Positions 1 through 10,029 of a DNA stretch of 63,805 nt are shown piece by piece. The notes beneath the pieces are model-generated. The model saw only the letters and a program-made list of their open reading frames with translations. It did not search any database and had not been told where the DNA came from. The stretch lies in assembly GCF_002277815.1 (NCBI RefSeq), contig NZ_NKJI01000027.1, positions 1 through 63,805 on the forward strand, in the 5' to 3' direction. The stretch is from Pseudomonas sp. ERMR1:02 (lineage in GTDB: Bacteria > Pseudomonadota > Gammaproteobacteria > Pseudomonadales > Pseudomonadaceae). The position numbers were made by a program, and so were the translations under genes. How positions within the stretch are numbered: position 1 is the stretch's first letter; each line of letters begins with the position of its first letter.

Positions 1-53
1 GGGCAAAAAGCGCGATTGTACTGATTCCGGCATTGAACGCACTGAAAAAGTAA
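1..53 (+). CDS. possible 3' end of an unidentified gene
   Basis: One plus-strand frame is open from the window edge and ends in a TAA at 51-53, giving the tail AKSAIVLIPALNALKK. It is too short to assign to a family. A second plus frame is also open here, so this is only a possibility. The 170 bases that follow hold a REP pair and no other gene. Confidence 0.25.
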   Translation, partial: AKSAIVLIPALNALKK

Positions 54-116
54 TCATTTCGCCATCAGGACGATGAAACACTTGTTTAACCACCGCCGTA
101 GCCCGTTCCAGAGCCC

Positions 117-216
117 TGTAGGAGCGAGCTTGCTCGCGATGGACGACTAGACACTGCGGGCATTCAGGCCCCCCGCATTATCGTTGACCACCATCGCGAG
201 CAAGCTCGCTCCTACA
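117..216. repeat. REP inverted pair, family A
   Basis: Two head-to-head copies of a Pseudomonas REP palindrome, TGTAGGAGCGAGCTTGCTCG at 117-142 and its reverse complement at 191-216, separated by about 48 bases. The pair sits just beyond the 3' end of opmB, as REP pairs commonly do between genes. Confidence 0.9.
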
Positions 217-226
217 AGGGCCAAGG

Positions 227-1702
227 TCAGTTGTGTTGTTCAAGCTGCCCATCCCAGCCACCACCCAGCGCAGCTATCAACTGCACGCTGGCAATCAAAC
301 GGCTCTGCAACAGATCCAGCGCACTGCGCTCGTTGTTCAATGCCGCCGCTTGAACCACCACCACATCCAGATAGGCAATCACCCCGGCCTTGTACTGATT
401 CTGGGTCAAGCGCAAGGATTCGCGTGCCGCGTCCAAGGCTTGCTGGCGAACGACCGCTTCGTTCTCCAGGACCTTGAGTTGCACCAGGAAGTTTTCCACT
501 TCGCGGAAGCCATCGAGCACGGTCTGGCGGTATTTGGCCACGGTTTCGTCGTAGGCCGCTTCGCTGCGGTCCACTTCCGCCGAGCGTTGACCGCCGTCGA
601 ACACAGTCATGGCCAGTTGCGGACCAACCGACCAGAAGCGGTTAGGCAGGCTGAACAAGTCCTTCGACGTACTGCTGCTGTAACCACCGTTCAGACTCAG
701 GGTCAGGTCCGGGTAATAGGCAGCCTTGGCCACGCCGATGTTGGCATTGGCGGCCATCACCGAACGCTCGGCGGAGGCAATGTCCGGACGGCGTTCCAGC
801 AACTGGGAAGGCAGGCTCAGCGGCACCTCGGGCAAGGCCGGAATATCCTCGGATTCAGCCAGCTTGAACTCGGCTGGCGGCAGACCGATCAGTACCGCGA
901 TGGCGTTTTCGAACTGGGCGCGTTGCCAGATCAGATCGACCATGTCTGCCTCGGTGCTCTTGAGCTGCGTCTGCGCCTGAGCCACCGCATCCTTGCCGGA
1001 AACACCGGCACGGTACTGGTTCTCGGTCATTTTCAGCGAGCGCTGGTAGGCCTCCACGGTCGATTCCAATAAGCGCTTCTGCTCATCGATGACCCGCAAT
1101 TGCAGGTAGTTCTGCACCAGTTCCGACTGCTGGCTCAAACGCATCGCCGCCAGATCGGCGAAGCTGGCTTCGGCGTTGGCTGTGTCGGCTTCGAGACCAC
1201 GGCGTAATTTGCCCCAGATATCCGCTTCCCAACTGACGCCGGCCTGTGCCGTGTAGGTGTTGCGGATGCCGCTGGAAGAGCTGCTAAGGCTTGAGCTACT
1301 ACTGCCGGTGCCCCGACCGGAGCGGGTTTTCCCTGCGGTCAGGTCCACCGTCGGGAAAAACGCGCCCCGAGCGCTACGCACCAAGGCCTGAGCCTGACGG
1401 AACTGGGCCTCGGACTGGGCAACGGTCTGGTTGGAGCTGTTGAGCTTTTCGATCAGGCCATTGAGCTGCTGATCGCCATACAGTTCCCACCAGGCTCCGC
1501 GGGCCAGGGCATCGCTCGGATTTGCCTGACTCCAGCCGGCCGCTTCCTTGTATTGCGCCGGATCAGCAGTTTGCGGGCGCTGGTAATCCGGGCCGACGGC
1601 GCAGGCACTGAGCATCGCCACGCACAGCGACAGGCTCAGCAACCGCGAGCCTCGAGCGGTGTTCAGCGGTGTGGCCAGGTTGAACAGCGAACGGTCAGTC
1701 AT
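227..1702 (-). CDS. opmB: outer-membrane efflux lipoprotein OpmB-like (TolC/OprM family)
   Basis: This is the outer-membrane channel of a tripartite RND efflux pump, 491 aa. The N-terminus has a lipoprotein signal with a lipobox ending at Cys in LSACAVGPDYQRP, followed by the GPDY-RP signature of the NodT/OprM lipoprotein family. Two repeated TolC-type helical domains follow (motifs near LTENQYRAGV and LTQNQYKAGV). I chose the ATG at 1702 because it overlaps the muxC stop codon as ATGA and directly precedes the signal peptide. The frame is open further upstream, inside muxC, but that part does not look like a protein N-terminus. It is the last gene of a four-gene minus-strand operon matching muxABC-opmB of P. 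aeruginosa. The symbol rests on operon architecture, and a different OprM homologue name is possible. Confidence 0.92.
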   Translation of the reverse strand: MTDRSLFNLATPLNTARGSRLLSLSLCVAMLSACAVGPDYQRPQTADPAQYKEAAGWSQANPSDALARGAWWELYGDQQLNGLIEKLNSSNQTVAQSEAQFRQAQALVRSARGAFFPTVDLTAGKTRSGRGTGSSSSSLSSSSSGIRNTYTAQAGVSWEADIWGKLRRGLEADTANAEASFADLAAMRLSQQSELVQNYLQLRVIDEQKRLLESTVEAYQRSLKMTENQYRAGVSGKDAVAQAQTQLKSTEADMVDLIWQRAQFENAIAVLIGLPPAEFKLAESEDIPALPEVPLSLPSQLLERRPDIASAERSVMAANANIGVAKAAYYPDLTLSLNGGYSSSTSKDLFSLPNRFWSVGPQLAMTVFDGGQRSAEVDRSEAAYDETVAKYRQTVLDGFREVENFLVQLKVLENEAVVRQQALDAARESLRLTQNQYKAGVIAYLDVVVVQAAALNNERSALDLLQSRLIASVQLIAALGGGWDGQLEQHN

Positions 1703-4700
1703 AGCGGAGTATCCAGAGCAGCATCGGTACGCACCCCACGCCAGTGGTTGAAGCGATGGCGCAGTTTGTCGAGATAGAGGTAAACCACCGGGGTGGTGTA
1801 AAGGGTCAGCACCTGGCTGAAGATCAGTCCGCCGATGATGGTCAGGCCCAGCGGCTGGCGCATCTCGGCCCCTTCGGCACGGCTGAGCAGCAACGGCATG
1901 GCACCGAGGATCGCCGCCAGGGTGGTCATCAGGATCGGCCGCAAACGTTGCAGGCACGCATTGCGAATCGACTCCAGCGGCGCCATGCCTTGCTGGCGTT
2001 CGAGTTGCAAGGCCAGGTCGATCATCAGAATGGCGTTTTTCTTCACCACGCCGATCAGCAGGAACAGCCCCAGCAATGAGATCAGGCTGAATTCACCGCC
2101 CAGCGCATAAATCGACAGCAACGCGCCGACGCCCGCCGACGGCAAAGTCGAGAGAATGGTCAGCGGATGAATGTAGCTTTCATACAGCACACCGAGCACC
2201 AGATAGACCGCCACCAACGCGCCAAGGATCATCCACGGCTGGCTTTTCTGGGTCGCGGCAAAGGCGTCGGCGGTGCCGGCCATTTTCACGATCACGTCTT
2301 CCGGCATCCCCAGCCTGGCAATCGCACGCTCGATGGCCGCCGTGCCCTGCTCCACCGTGACCCCTTCAGCCATGTCGAAGGAGATACTTTCGGAGGCAAA
2401 CTGACCTTCGTGGCTGACCCGGTCGTCTTCCAGGCTGTTTTCGTAGTGCGCGATGGTCGACAGCGGAATCCGTGCCCCTGTGGCGGTAATTACCTGAACC
2501 TGCTTGAGGGTGATCGGGTCCTGGGCGTATTTCGGATTGACCTCCATCACCACCTGGTACTGGTTGAGGCTGTCGTAGATGGTGGAAATCTGCCGTTGGC
2601 TGTAGGCGTTGTTCAGTACCGCCGTGACCATGTTCATATCGACGCCCAAGCGTTTGGCCTGGTCGCGATCAACAATCAACGTGACCTGTTGGGCACCACG
2701 GCCTTCGCGAGCGTCAATCGCCGTCAGCTCCGGCAAGGCCTTCAGCGAAGTGACGACTTTCGGATACCACTCGCGCAGCTCGCCAAGATCAGCGCTTTGC
2801 AGGATGTAGGAATACTGCGACGTGGTCTGCTCGCGGCCACCACCGAATTGCAGGTCCTGGTCAGCCATCAACATCAGTTGCGCGCCGGCGACTTTGGGCA
2901 TTTCCTTTCGCAGGCGCTCGATGACCTTTTGCGCGGAAATATTGCGTTCCTTGATGGGCTTGAGGCGCACCAGCATGAAGGCGTTGTTGGTGCCGTTGTT
3001 GCCACCAATGAAACCGGCGACGCTTTGCACTGCCTCGTCCTTGAGCACGGCACGCCGGAACGTCTCCATTTTCGGCTGCATCACGCTGAACGACAGGCCG
3101 TCGTCACCGCGTACGAAACCGATCAATTGACCAGTGTCCTGCTGCGGTAAAAACGTTTTTGGAACAACAACATACAGCGCGATGTTAACGCCAACTGTCA
3201 CAAACAGACTTAGCAGCGTCAGCCGGCGATGACGCAGCACCCAGTCGAGGCTAGTGGCGTATTTGCCGACCATCCATTCATTGGCGCGCTGACTCCAGCG
3301 TTGCAGAAGGTTTTCCTGGCCCGGCGTGTGCGGCTTGAGCCAGCGGGCGCAGAGCATCGGGGTCAACGTCAGTGAAACCACCAGCGACACCACGATGGAT
3401 GCCGCCAACGTGATGGAGAACTCGCGGAACAGGCTCTCGATGATCCCGCCCATGAACAGGATCGACAGGAACACCGCCACCAGCGACACGTTCATCGACA
3501 GCAAGGTGAAGCCGACTTCCTGGGCGCCGAGATAGGCGGCCTTCATCGGTTTGATGCCTTCGTCGATGTGTCGGGAAATGTTTTCCAGCACGACGATGGC
3601 GTCATCCACCACCAGTCCGGTGGCCAGAATCAGCGCCATCAGCGACAGGTTGTTCAACGAAAAGCCGTAGAGGTACATCACCGCAAAGGTGCCCACCAGC
3701 GACACCGGCACCGCCAGGGTGGGAATCAACGATGCACGGAAATTACCGAGAAACAGGAACACCACCAGAATCACCAGCGCTACGGCGATCAGCAGGGTCA
3801 TTTCCGCTTCGTGCAACGTGGCCTTGATCACCGGCGAACGGTCCATGGCCAGGTTCAGTTTGACGCTGGCCGGCAGCACGGCCTGCAACGCCGGCAACTG
3901 GGCTTTGATCTCGTTGACCGTCTCGATGATGTTGGCGCCGGCCTGGCGGTTGATCACCAGCAGCACCGCCGAGTCGTCGTTGAAGAAGCCGCTGTTGTAG
4001 CGGTCTTCAACGCCGTCGCTGACCTTGGCCACATCCTTGAGACGCAGGGCCGCGCCATTCGCGTAGTGAATGATCAGCGACTCGTAGTCCTTGGCTTTTT
4101 CCAGTTGGTCATTGGCCTGCACCTGCCACAGACGCTGGCCGTCTTCCACCGAGCCCTTGGGCCGGCGCACGTTGGCGTTGGCGATGGTGTTGCGCACATC
4201 ATCCAGTGCCACGCCGTACTGGTTGAGCGCCTGGGGTTCGAGCTCGATGCGCACCGCTGGCAAGGAGCTGCCGCCGATCTGCACTTCACCGACGCCCTGC
4301 ACTTGCGACAGGCTCTGGGACAGGATGGTCGAGGCCAGGTCATACAACTGGCCTTTTTCCAGCACATCCGAGGTCAGCGACAGCACCATGATCGGCGCTT
4401 GGGACGGGTTGACCTTCTTGTAGGTCGGCATGCTGCGCATACCGCTGGGCAATAGGTTACGCGAGGCGTTGATCGCCGCCTGCACTTCACGTGCCGCGCC
4501 GTTAATGTCGCGGTCGAGGTCGAATTGCAGGATCACCCGGGTCGAACCCTGGCTTGATCGGCTGCTCATGGTGTTGACCCCGGCGATGGCACCGAAGGAT
4601 CGCTCCAGGGGTGTAGCCACCGTGGAGGCCATCACTTCGGGGCTCGCGCCAGGCAGGCTGGCCTGAACCACGATCACCGGAAAGTCCATTTGCGGCAGTG

Positions 4701-4806
4701 GCGACACGGGCAACAGGCCGAAACTCACACCACCCAGCAGCATGATCGCCAGGCTGAGCAACATGGTTGCCACCGGGCGCTTGATGAAAGGTCCCGAAAG
4801 GTTCAT
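1699..4806 (-). CDS. muxC: RND efflux inner-membrane transporter, MuxC/MdtC-like
   Basis: Second of two adjacent hydrophobe/amphiphile RND permeases, 1035 aa, the normal length. The first transmembrane helix begins with the typical NLSGPFIKRPVATMLL start. Helix 4 carries the paired acidic residues of the proton relay (GLVVDDAIVVLENISRH). The periplasmic porter loops and the closing helix block (LLIGVVKKNAILMIDLAL) are present. In MdtBC/MuxBC pumps the two RND proteins form a heterotrimer, which explains two consecutive homologues here. Its start overlaps the muxB stop by four bases (ATGA at 4803-4806), and its own stop overlaps the opmB start in the same way, suggesting translational coupling. 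Pumps of this type export novobiocin, beta-lactams and macrolides in P. aeruginosa. Substrates here are inferred only. Confidence 0.94.
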   Translation of the reverse strand: MNLSGPFIKRPVATMLLSLAIMLLGGVSFGLLPVSPLPQMDFPVIVVQASLPGASPEVMASTVATPLERSFGAIAGVNTMSSRSSQGSTRVILQFDLDRDINGAAREVQAAINASRNLLPSGMRSMPTYKKVNPSQAPIMVLSLTSDVLEKGQLYDLASTILSQSLSQVQGVGEVQIGGSSLPAVRIELEPQALNQYGVALDDVRNTIANANVRRPKGSVEDGQRLWQVQANDQLEKAKDYESLIIHYANGAALRLKDVAKVSDGVEDRYNSGFFNDDSAVLLVINRQAGANIIETVNEIKAQLPALQAVLPASVKLNLAMDRSPVIKATLHEAEMTLLIAVALVILVVFLFLGNFRASLIPTLAVPVSLVGTFAVMYLYGFSLNNLSLMALILATGLVVDDAIVVLENISRHIDEGIKPMKAAYLGAQEVGFTLLSMNVSLVAVFLSILFMGGIIESLFREFSITLAASIVVSLVVSLTLTPMLCARWLKPHTPGQENLLQRWSQRANEWMVGKYATSLDWVLRHRRLTLLSLFVTVGVNIALYVVVPKTFLPQQDTGQLIGFVRGDDGLSFSVMQPKMETFRRAVLKDEAVQSVAGFIGGNNGTNNAFMLVRLKPIKERNISAQKVIERLRKEMPKVAGAQLMLMADQDLQFGGGREQTTSQYSYILQSADLGELREWYPKVVTSLKALPELTAIDAREGRGAQQVTLIVDRDQAKRLGVDMNMVTAVLNNAYSQRQISTIYDSLNQYQVVMEVNPKYAQDPITLKQVQVITATGARIPLSTIAHYENSLEDDRVSHEGQFASESISFDMAEGVTVEQGTAAIERAIARLGMPEDVIVKMAGTADAFAATQKSQPWMILGALVAVYLVLGVLYESYIHPLTILSTLPSAGVGALLSIYALGGEFSLISLLGLFLLIGVVKKNAILMIDLALQLERQQGMAPLESIRNACLQRLRPILMTTLAAILGAMPLLLSRAEGAEMRQPLGLTIIGGLIFSQVLTLYTTPVVYLYLDKLRHRFNHWRGVRTDAALDTPL

Positions 4807-7800
4807 GGCTGCTCTACCGCTTCCACGGACTCAGGCTTGCGACTCCAGCGCCGACCGAGGCGGTCGAAGTACAGGTAAATCACGGGCGTGGTGAAAAGGG
4901 TCAGAACCTGACTCACGAGCAACCCGCCGACCATTACCAGACCCAGCGGCTGGCGCAGTTCCGCCCCGGAACCGGTGGCCAGCATTAGCGGCACCGCGCC
5001 GAACAATGCCGCCAGTGTCGTCATTAAAATCGGCCGAAAACGCAGTAGTGCGGCCTGATAGATTGCCGTTTCCGGGTCCATGCCCTGATTGCGCTCAGCA
5101 TCCAGCGCAAAGTCGATCATCATGATCGCGTTCTTCTTCACGATGCCGATCAGCAGGATGATGCCGATGATCGCGATCATGCCCAGGTCATTGCCGCTCA
5201 ACAGTAGCGCCAGCAAAGCGCCGACCGCCGCCGACGGCAAGGTGGACAGGATGGTAATCGGGTGGATGTAGCTCTCGTACAGCACGCCCAGCACGATGTA
5301 CATGGTCACCACCGCCGCCAGAATCAGCAGCAAAGTGCTCGACAGTGAGGCCTGGAAGGCTTCGGCCGCGCCCTGGAACTGGGTCTGCACGCCAATCGGC
5401 ATGCCGATGTCCTTCTGCACCTGCTCGATAATCTGCACCGCATGCCCCAGCGCCACGCCGGGCGCGAGGTTGAACGACATCATCACCGCCGGGAACTGAC
5501 CGATGTGGGTGATCGCCAGTTGCGCCTGACGCTCTTCGATGTGGGCCAGGCTGGACAGGCGCACCTGACCACCTTCGGTGGTCTTGACATGAATCTGTTC
5601 CAGCGCCTGCGGGCCGATCTTCTCGCCGGACTGCGACTGCAGCACCACACGATATTGACTGGCCTGGGTGTAGATCGTGGAAATCTGCCGCTGACCGAAG
5701 GCGTCATACAACGCATCGGTAATGTTCGACACCGATACCCCTACTCGTGACGCAGCGTCACGGTCGATCACCAGATAGACCTGCAAGCCCTTGTCCTGCA
5801 AGTCGCTGGCAACGTCGGTCAGCTCCGGGCGATCCGCCAGGGCCTCGACCAGCCGCCCGCTCCACAGGCTGAGCAATTCGGAGTCCGGCGACGACATGCT
5901 GAACTGGTACTGCGTGCGGCTGACCCGGTCCTCGATGGTCAGGTCCTGCACCGGCTGCATGTACAGGCGGATGCCGACCAGTTTGTCCAGTTCCGGTTGC
6001 AATCGGGCAATCACGCCGGTTGCGCTCAGATCGCGGTCGCCGTGGGATTTGAGGTTGATCAGCAGTCGACCGCTGTTGAGCGTCGAGTTATCGCCGTCGA
6101 CACCAATATAGGACGACAGGCTCTCCACCGCCGGATCGGCCAGGATGACTTTGGCCAGTTCCTGCTGACGTTCACTCATCAAAGCGAAGGAAATCGACTG
6201 CGGCGCCTCTGAAATGCCCTGGATCACCCCGGTGTCCTGCACCGGGAAGAAGCCCTTGGGCACCACCATGTACAGGAATACCGTCAACGCCAGGGTGCCG
6301 ATAGCCACCAGCAGCGTCAGCGGCTGGTGCTTGAGCACCCACTGCAATTTGCGTCCGTAGGCGGCGATCATCCAGTCGATTGCAGCGCCACTCGCGCGGT
6401 AGAAGCGGCCCTGTTCTTCTTCCTTGGGTTCGCGCTTGAGCAATCGCGCGCACATCATCGGCGTCAGGGTCAGGGATACCACCAGGGAAATCAGGATCGC
6501 CACCGCCAGGGTTATCGCAAACTCGCGGAACAACCGCCCTACCACGTCAGCCATGAACAGCAGCGGAATCAGTACCGCGATCAGCGACAGGGTCAGGGAA
6601 ATCAGGGTAAAGCCGATCTGCTTGGCGCCCTTGAGTGCCGCGTTCAGCGGGCTGTCGCCCTCTTCGATGAATCGGGAGATGTTCTCCAGCATGACAATGG
6701 CATCGTCCACCACGAAACCGGTGGCGATGGTCAGGGCCATCAGGGTCAGGTTATTGACCGAGAAACCGGCAAGGTACATCACCCCGAAGGTGCCGATCAG
6801 CGACAGCGGCACGGCCACTGACGGAATGATCGTTGCACTGGCCCGGCGCAGGAACAGGAAGGTGACCATCACCACCAGGGCGATAGCGATCAGCAATTCG
6901 TGTTGCACATCCTTGACCGAGGCGCGGATGGTCTGGGTGCGATCGGTCAATACAGTGACGTCGAGACCGGCAGGCAGGTTGTCGGTGATGCTCGGCAGCA
7001 AGGCCTTGATCCGGTCCACCACCTCGATGACGTTGGCCCCTGGCTGGCGCTGGATGTTCAGCAGCACCGCCTGGTTTTCGTTGGCCCATGCCGCCAGACG
7101 TTCGTTTTCGGCGCCGTCGACGATCTCGGCCACGTCCTTGAGCCGCAACGGCGCACCGTTGGCATAGGCCAGGATCAGGTTGGCGTAGTCCTGTGGCGAG
7201 GTCAGTTGATCGTTTGCATCCAGCATCGACACCCGGGTCGGGCCGTCGAAGTTGCCCTTGGGCTGGTTGACGTTGGAAGCGCCGATCAGGGTGCGCACGT
7301 CCGACAGGTTCAGACCGTTGGCTGCCAGGGCTTCGGGATTGACCTTGATCCGCACCGCCTGACGCTGTCCGCCGGCAATGCTGACCATGCCGACGCCGCT
7401 GATCTGGGCGATTTTCTGCGCCATGCGCGTATCGACCAGATCGTTGAGCTTGGGCAACAGCATGGTCTTGGAGGTAATGGCCAGGGTCAGGACCGGCGTA
7501 TCGGCCGGGTTGACCTTGTTGTACACCGGTGGCGCTGGCAAGTCCTTGGGCAACAGGTTGGTCGCGGCGTTGATCGCGGCCTGCACCTGCTGCTCGGCAA
7601 CGTCCATGTTGATGTCGAGGCTGAAACGCAGGGTCAGCACCGAGGCGCCGCCGGAGCTGGTCGAGGCCATCTGGGTCAGGCCGGGCATTTGTCCGAACTG
7701 CCGCTCAAGCGGCGCGGTCACGGCGCTGGTCATGACATCGGGGCTGGCGCCGGGATAAAGCGTCATGACGCGAATGGTCGGGTAATCGACCTGAGGCAAT

Positions 7801-7907
7801 GCTGAAACCGGCAACAGGCGATAAGCGATCACGCCGGCCAGAACGATGGCCAGCATGCTCAAAGTGGTCGCTACCGGGCGAAGGATGAACAGCCGCGAGA
7901 GGTTCAT
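4803..7907 (-). CDS. muxB: RND efflux inner-membrane transporter, MuxB/MdtB-like
   Basis: First RND permease of the pair, 1034 aa. It shows NLSRLFILRPVATTL at the N-terminus, the helix 4 proton-relay motif (GFVVDDAIVMLENISRF), and the C-terminal LLIGIVKKNAIMMIDFAL helix. The sequence is clearly paralogous to the downstream gene but diverged across the porter loops, as expected for the two non-equivalent chains of an MdtBC/MuxBC heterotrimer. The start at 7907 overlaps the adaptor gene stop (7904-7907), and the end overlaps the muxC start, so the four genes read as one tight operon. Full length and unbroken. Confidence 0.94.
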   Translation of the reverse strand: MNLSRLFILRPVATTLSMLAIVLAGVIAYRLLPVSALPQVDYPTIRVMTLYPGASPDVMTSAVTAPLERQFGQMPGLTQMASTSSGGASVLTLRFSLDINMDVAEQQVQAAINAATNLLPKDLPAPPVYNKVNPADTPVLTLAITSKTMLLPKLNDLVDTRMAQKIAQISGVGMVSIAGGQRQAVRIKVNPEALAANGLNLSDVRTLIGASNVNQPKGNFDGPTRVSMLDANDQLTSPQDYANLILAYANGAPLRLKDVAEIVDGAENERLAAWANENQAVLLNIQRQPGANVIEVVDRIKALLPSITDNLPAGLDVTVLTDRTQTIRASVKDVQHELLIAIALVVMVTFLFLRRASATIIPSVAVPLSLIGTFGVMYLAGFSVNNLTLMALTIATGFVVDDAIVMLENISRFIEEGDSPLNAALKGAKQIGFTLISLTLSLIAVLIPLLFMADVVGRLFREFAITLAVAILISLVVSLTLTPMMCARLLKREPKEEEQGRFYRASGAAIDWMIAAYGRKLQWVLKHQPLTLLVAIGTLALTVFLYMVVPKGFFPVQDTGVIQGISEAPQSISFALMSERQQELAKVILADPAVESLSSYIGVDGDNSTLNSGRLLINLKSHGDRDLSATGVIARLQPELDKLVGIRLYMQPVQDLTIEDRVSRTQYQFSMSSPDSELLSLWSGRLVEALADRPELTDVASDLQDKGLQVYLVIDRDAASRVGVSVSNITDALYDAFGQRQISTIYTQASQYRVVLQSQSGEKIGPQALEQIHVKTTEGGQVRLSSLAHIEERQAQLAITHIGQFPAVMMSFNLAPGVALGHAVQIIEQVQKDIGMPIGVQTQFQGAAEAFQASLSSTLLLILAAVVTMYIVLGVLYESYIHPITILSTLPSAAVGALLALLLSGNDLGMIAIIGIILLIGIVKKNAIMMIDFALDAERNQGMDPETAIYQAALLRFRPILMTTLAALFGAVPLMLATGSGAELRQPLGLVMVGGLLVSQVLTLFTTPVIYLYFDRLGRRWSRKPESVEAVEQP

Positions 7908-9220
7908 GCGCCGCCCTTTTTCGCCTTGTCGGCAGGCGCGGGCTCAGTCGAGTTGACCGCCGATTTGCCTTGCAGGTGGCCAGCGGGGTTGGCCGGCACC
8001 TGCTGCGGGTCGTTGACCACTTCTACGTCGCTGCCGTCCTTCAAGCGGTCGGTGCCCTCCAGAACCACGCGATCACCGGCGGCCAGGCCATCGGTGATCA
8101 CAGTGTTTACGCCGTCGCTGGCGCCGATTTTCAGCTGGCGGATCTTGACCTTCTTGTCGCCGTCCAGGGCATAGACGAACGTGCCATTGGTGCCGAACTG
8201 GATCGCGGCGGACGGTGCGAGCACAACGTCCTTGAGGGTGTCCGCCAGCAGGCGCACATTGACGAATTGGTTGGGGAACAGGGCCTGATCGCGGTTGTCG
8301 TAACGGGCCTTGAATTTCAGGGTGCCGGTGGTGACGTCGATCTGGTTGTCCAGGCTCTGCAACACGCCAGTGGCTTGCAGTTTGGTGTCACCACGATCCC
8401 AGGCTTCGGCCGGCAATTTGGCACCGCTGCGGTAGCGCGCGAGCACGGTGTCGAGGCTGTTTTCCGGCAGGGTGAAGGCCACGCTGATTGGTTGGGTCTG
8501 GGTGATGATCGCCAGCGCTGTGGTGTCGTTGGCCGCTACCAGGTTGCCGACGTCGAGCTGGCGCAGGCCGACGCGTCCGGCGATTGGCGCGCGAATCTTG
8601 GTGAATTCGAGATTGAGCTTGGCATCGTTGACCGCCGCCTGATTGGTCTTGACCGTGCCCTGGAATTGACCGACCAGCGCAACGGCGGTGTCCAGGGTTT
8701 GCTTGGCGATGCTGTCTTCACGGTACAGTCCCGTATAACGCTCGACATCCACCTGGGCATTCTTCAGCTGTGCCTGATTCTGCAGCAAGGTGCCTTCTGC
8801 CTGGAGCAAGGCGTTCTGGAAGGGTCGTGGGTCGATTTCGGCCAGCAGGTCGCCAGCCTTGACCATTTGCCCTTCCTCGAAATAGATCTTGACCAGTTCA
8901 CCGCCGACGCGGCTGCGCACGTTGATGGTGTTCAGCGCGGTGACCGTGCCCAGCGCCTTGTAGTACAACGGGAAGTCACCCTTGACCGCCGGCGCCACAC
9001 GCACCGGAACCGGCCCCGATGCACCGCCGAACCCCGGACGCATTGCCCCCGACCTGCCGGTGTGCCCGGCCACGGCTTTCGGCTGCGCACCCTCTTTCGG
9101 CACAGCGCCGCCGGGCCAGAATTTCCAGCACAGGGCGGCGATGACCAACAGGACAAGCAGGCCAAACAGCCAGCGACGTGGACTACGGGAAGCGGAGGAT
9201 TGCATTGAATGATCAACCAT
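7904..9220 (-). CDS. muxA: RND efflux periplasmic adaptor (membrane fusion protein), MuxA/MdtA-like
   Basis: Membrane fusion protein that links the RND pump to the outer-membrane channel, 438 aa. A single N-terminal membrane anchor lies at about residues 16-36 (WLFGLLVLLVIAALCW). The biotinyl/lipoyl-like hairpin domain (VGGELVKIYFEEGQMVKAGD) and the second half-motif (FTKIRAPIAGRVGLR) follow, then the beta-barrel and membrane-proximal domains. An alternative start is the ATG at 9205 (MQSSASRSP). Neither start has a strong ribosome site, though GAAG lies 12 bases before 9220. It is first in the operon, and 178 bases separate it from tpx. Confidence 0.92.
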   Translation of the reverse strand: MVDHSMQSSASRSPRRWLFGLLVLLVIAALCWKFWPGGAVPKEGAQPKAVAGHTGRSGAMRPGFGGASGPVPVRVAPAVKGDFPLYYKALGTVTALNTINVRSRVGGELVKIYFEEGQMVKAGDLLAEIDPRPFQNALLQAEGTLLQNQAQLKNAQVDVERYTGLYREDSIAKQTLDTAVALVGQFQGTVKTNQAAVNDAKLNLEFTKIRAPIAGRVGLRQLDVGNLVAANDTTALAIITQTQPISVAFTLPENSLDTVLARYRSGAKLPAEAWDRGDTKLQATGVLQSLDNQIDVTTGTLKFKARYDNRDQALFPNQFVNVRLLADTLKDVVLAPSAAIQFGTNGTFVYALDGDKKVKIRQLKIGASDGVNTVITDGLAAGDRVVLEGTDRLKDGSDVEVVNDPQQVPANPAGHLQGKSAVNSTEPAPADKAKKGGA

Positions 9221-9353
9221 TGGGCGCGTGGGCTTCTTTTACATGAGGCTGAACGATAAGCACTGGCGGGTCTTAAGCAAAGCGCCTTTACCGGCAATTT
9301 ACCTTTGGCTTACGTAACAGGAGATTTATCCAAGACACTGAAACACAAATGAA

Positions 9354-9379
9354 AACGGCCTGGACAGGGCCAGGCCGTT
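9354..9379 (-). terminator. intrinsic terminator of tpx
   Basis: A perfect 10-bp stem (AACGGCCTGG with CCAGGCCGTT, loop ACAGGG) lies 20 bases past the tpx stop. Read on the minus strand it is followed by a T-rich tract (TTTTCATTTGTG). It separates tpx from the downstream efflux operon. Confidence 0.85.
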
Positions 9380-9398
9380 AACAATTGTAAAACTCTAC

Positions 9399-9899
9399 TT
9401 ATTTCAAGACAGCGAGCGCTGCTTCGTAGTTCGGTTCTTCAGCGATTTCCTTGACCAGTTCGCTGTGCAGCACGTTGTCGTTCTCGTCCAGTACCACGAC
9501 AGCACGAGCGGTCAGGCCTTTGAGCGGGCCTTCAGCGATGGCAACGCCATAGTTCTCGATGAACTCGGCACCGCGCAGGGTCGACAGGTTCTGCACGTTT
9601 TCCAGGCCTTCGGCGCCGCAGAAGCGGGCCTGGGCGAATGGCAGGTCAGCGGAGATGCACAGCACCACGGTGTTTGCGACGTCATTGGCCTGGGCGTTGA
9701 ACTTGCGTACCGAAGTGGCGCAGGTCGGGGTATCGACGCTTGGGAAGATGTTCAGCACTTTGCGCTTGCCTGCAAAGTCTTTCAGGGTGACGTCGGACAG
9801 ATTGCCGGCAACCAGGGAAAAGGCTGGCGCCTTGGAACCGGCTTGAGGCAGTTGGCCGTTGACTTGAACCGGGTTGCCTTTAAGAGTGACTTGAGCCAT
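9399..9899 (-). CDS. tpx: thiol peroxidase (atypical 2-Cys peroxiredoxin)
   Basis: Periplasmic/cytoplasmic thioredoxin-dependent peroxidase that reduces H2O2 and alkyl hydroperoxides, 166 aa, the family's usual length. The peroxidatic Cys60 lies in SVDTPTCATS and the resolving Cys94 in QARFCGAEG, matching the C61/C95 spacing of E. coli Tpx. A further cysteine is at 81. The ribosome site AGAAGGACTCC precedes the ATG at 9899. Single gene with its own terminator. The short inverted repeat about 80 bases upstream could be a regulatory site. Confidence 0.96.
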   Translation of the reverse strand: MAQVTLKGNPVQVNGQLPQAGSKAPAFSLVAGNLSDVTLKDFAGKRKVLNIFPSVDTPTCATSVRKFNAQANDVANTVVLCISADLPFAQARFCGAEGLENVQNLSTLRGAEFIENYGVAIAEGPLKGLTARAVVVLDENDNVLHSELVKEIAEEPNYEAALAVLK

Positions 9900-9980
9900 G
9901 AACGGAGTCCTTCTGTACGTTGTTGTTGAGAATTTTGAAGAGGCCGAAGTTAACCATGAAATTGGTGAACGACCTACTGC

Positions 9981-9995
9981 GGATACTACCTATCC
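9981..9995. promoter_or_regulatory. candidate operator upstream of tpx
   Basis: A 15-base interrupted palindrome, GGATACTACCTATCC, lies about 80 bases upstream of the tpx start. It loosely resembles the ATAG/CTAT elements of OxyR sites, but the full four-element OxyR spacing is not evident. The role is inferred from position only. Confidence 0.25.
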
Positions 9996-10029
9996 ATAAT
10001 CAACACAAAACCCTGTGGGAGCGGCGGTG

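Noticed and set aside
1703..1957. Upstream extension of the opmB frame into muxC
   Set aside because: The extra 85 codons read as Pro/His/Arg-rich nonsense. The lipoprotein signal begins at 1702, where the ATGA overlap lies.
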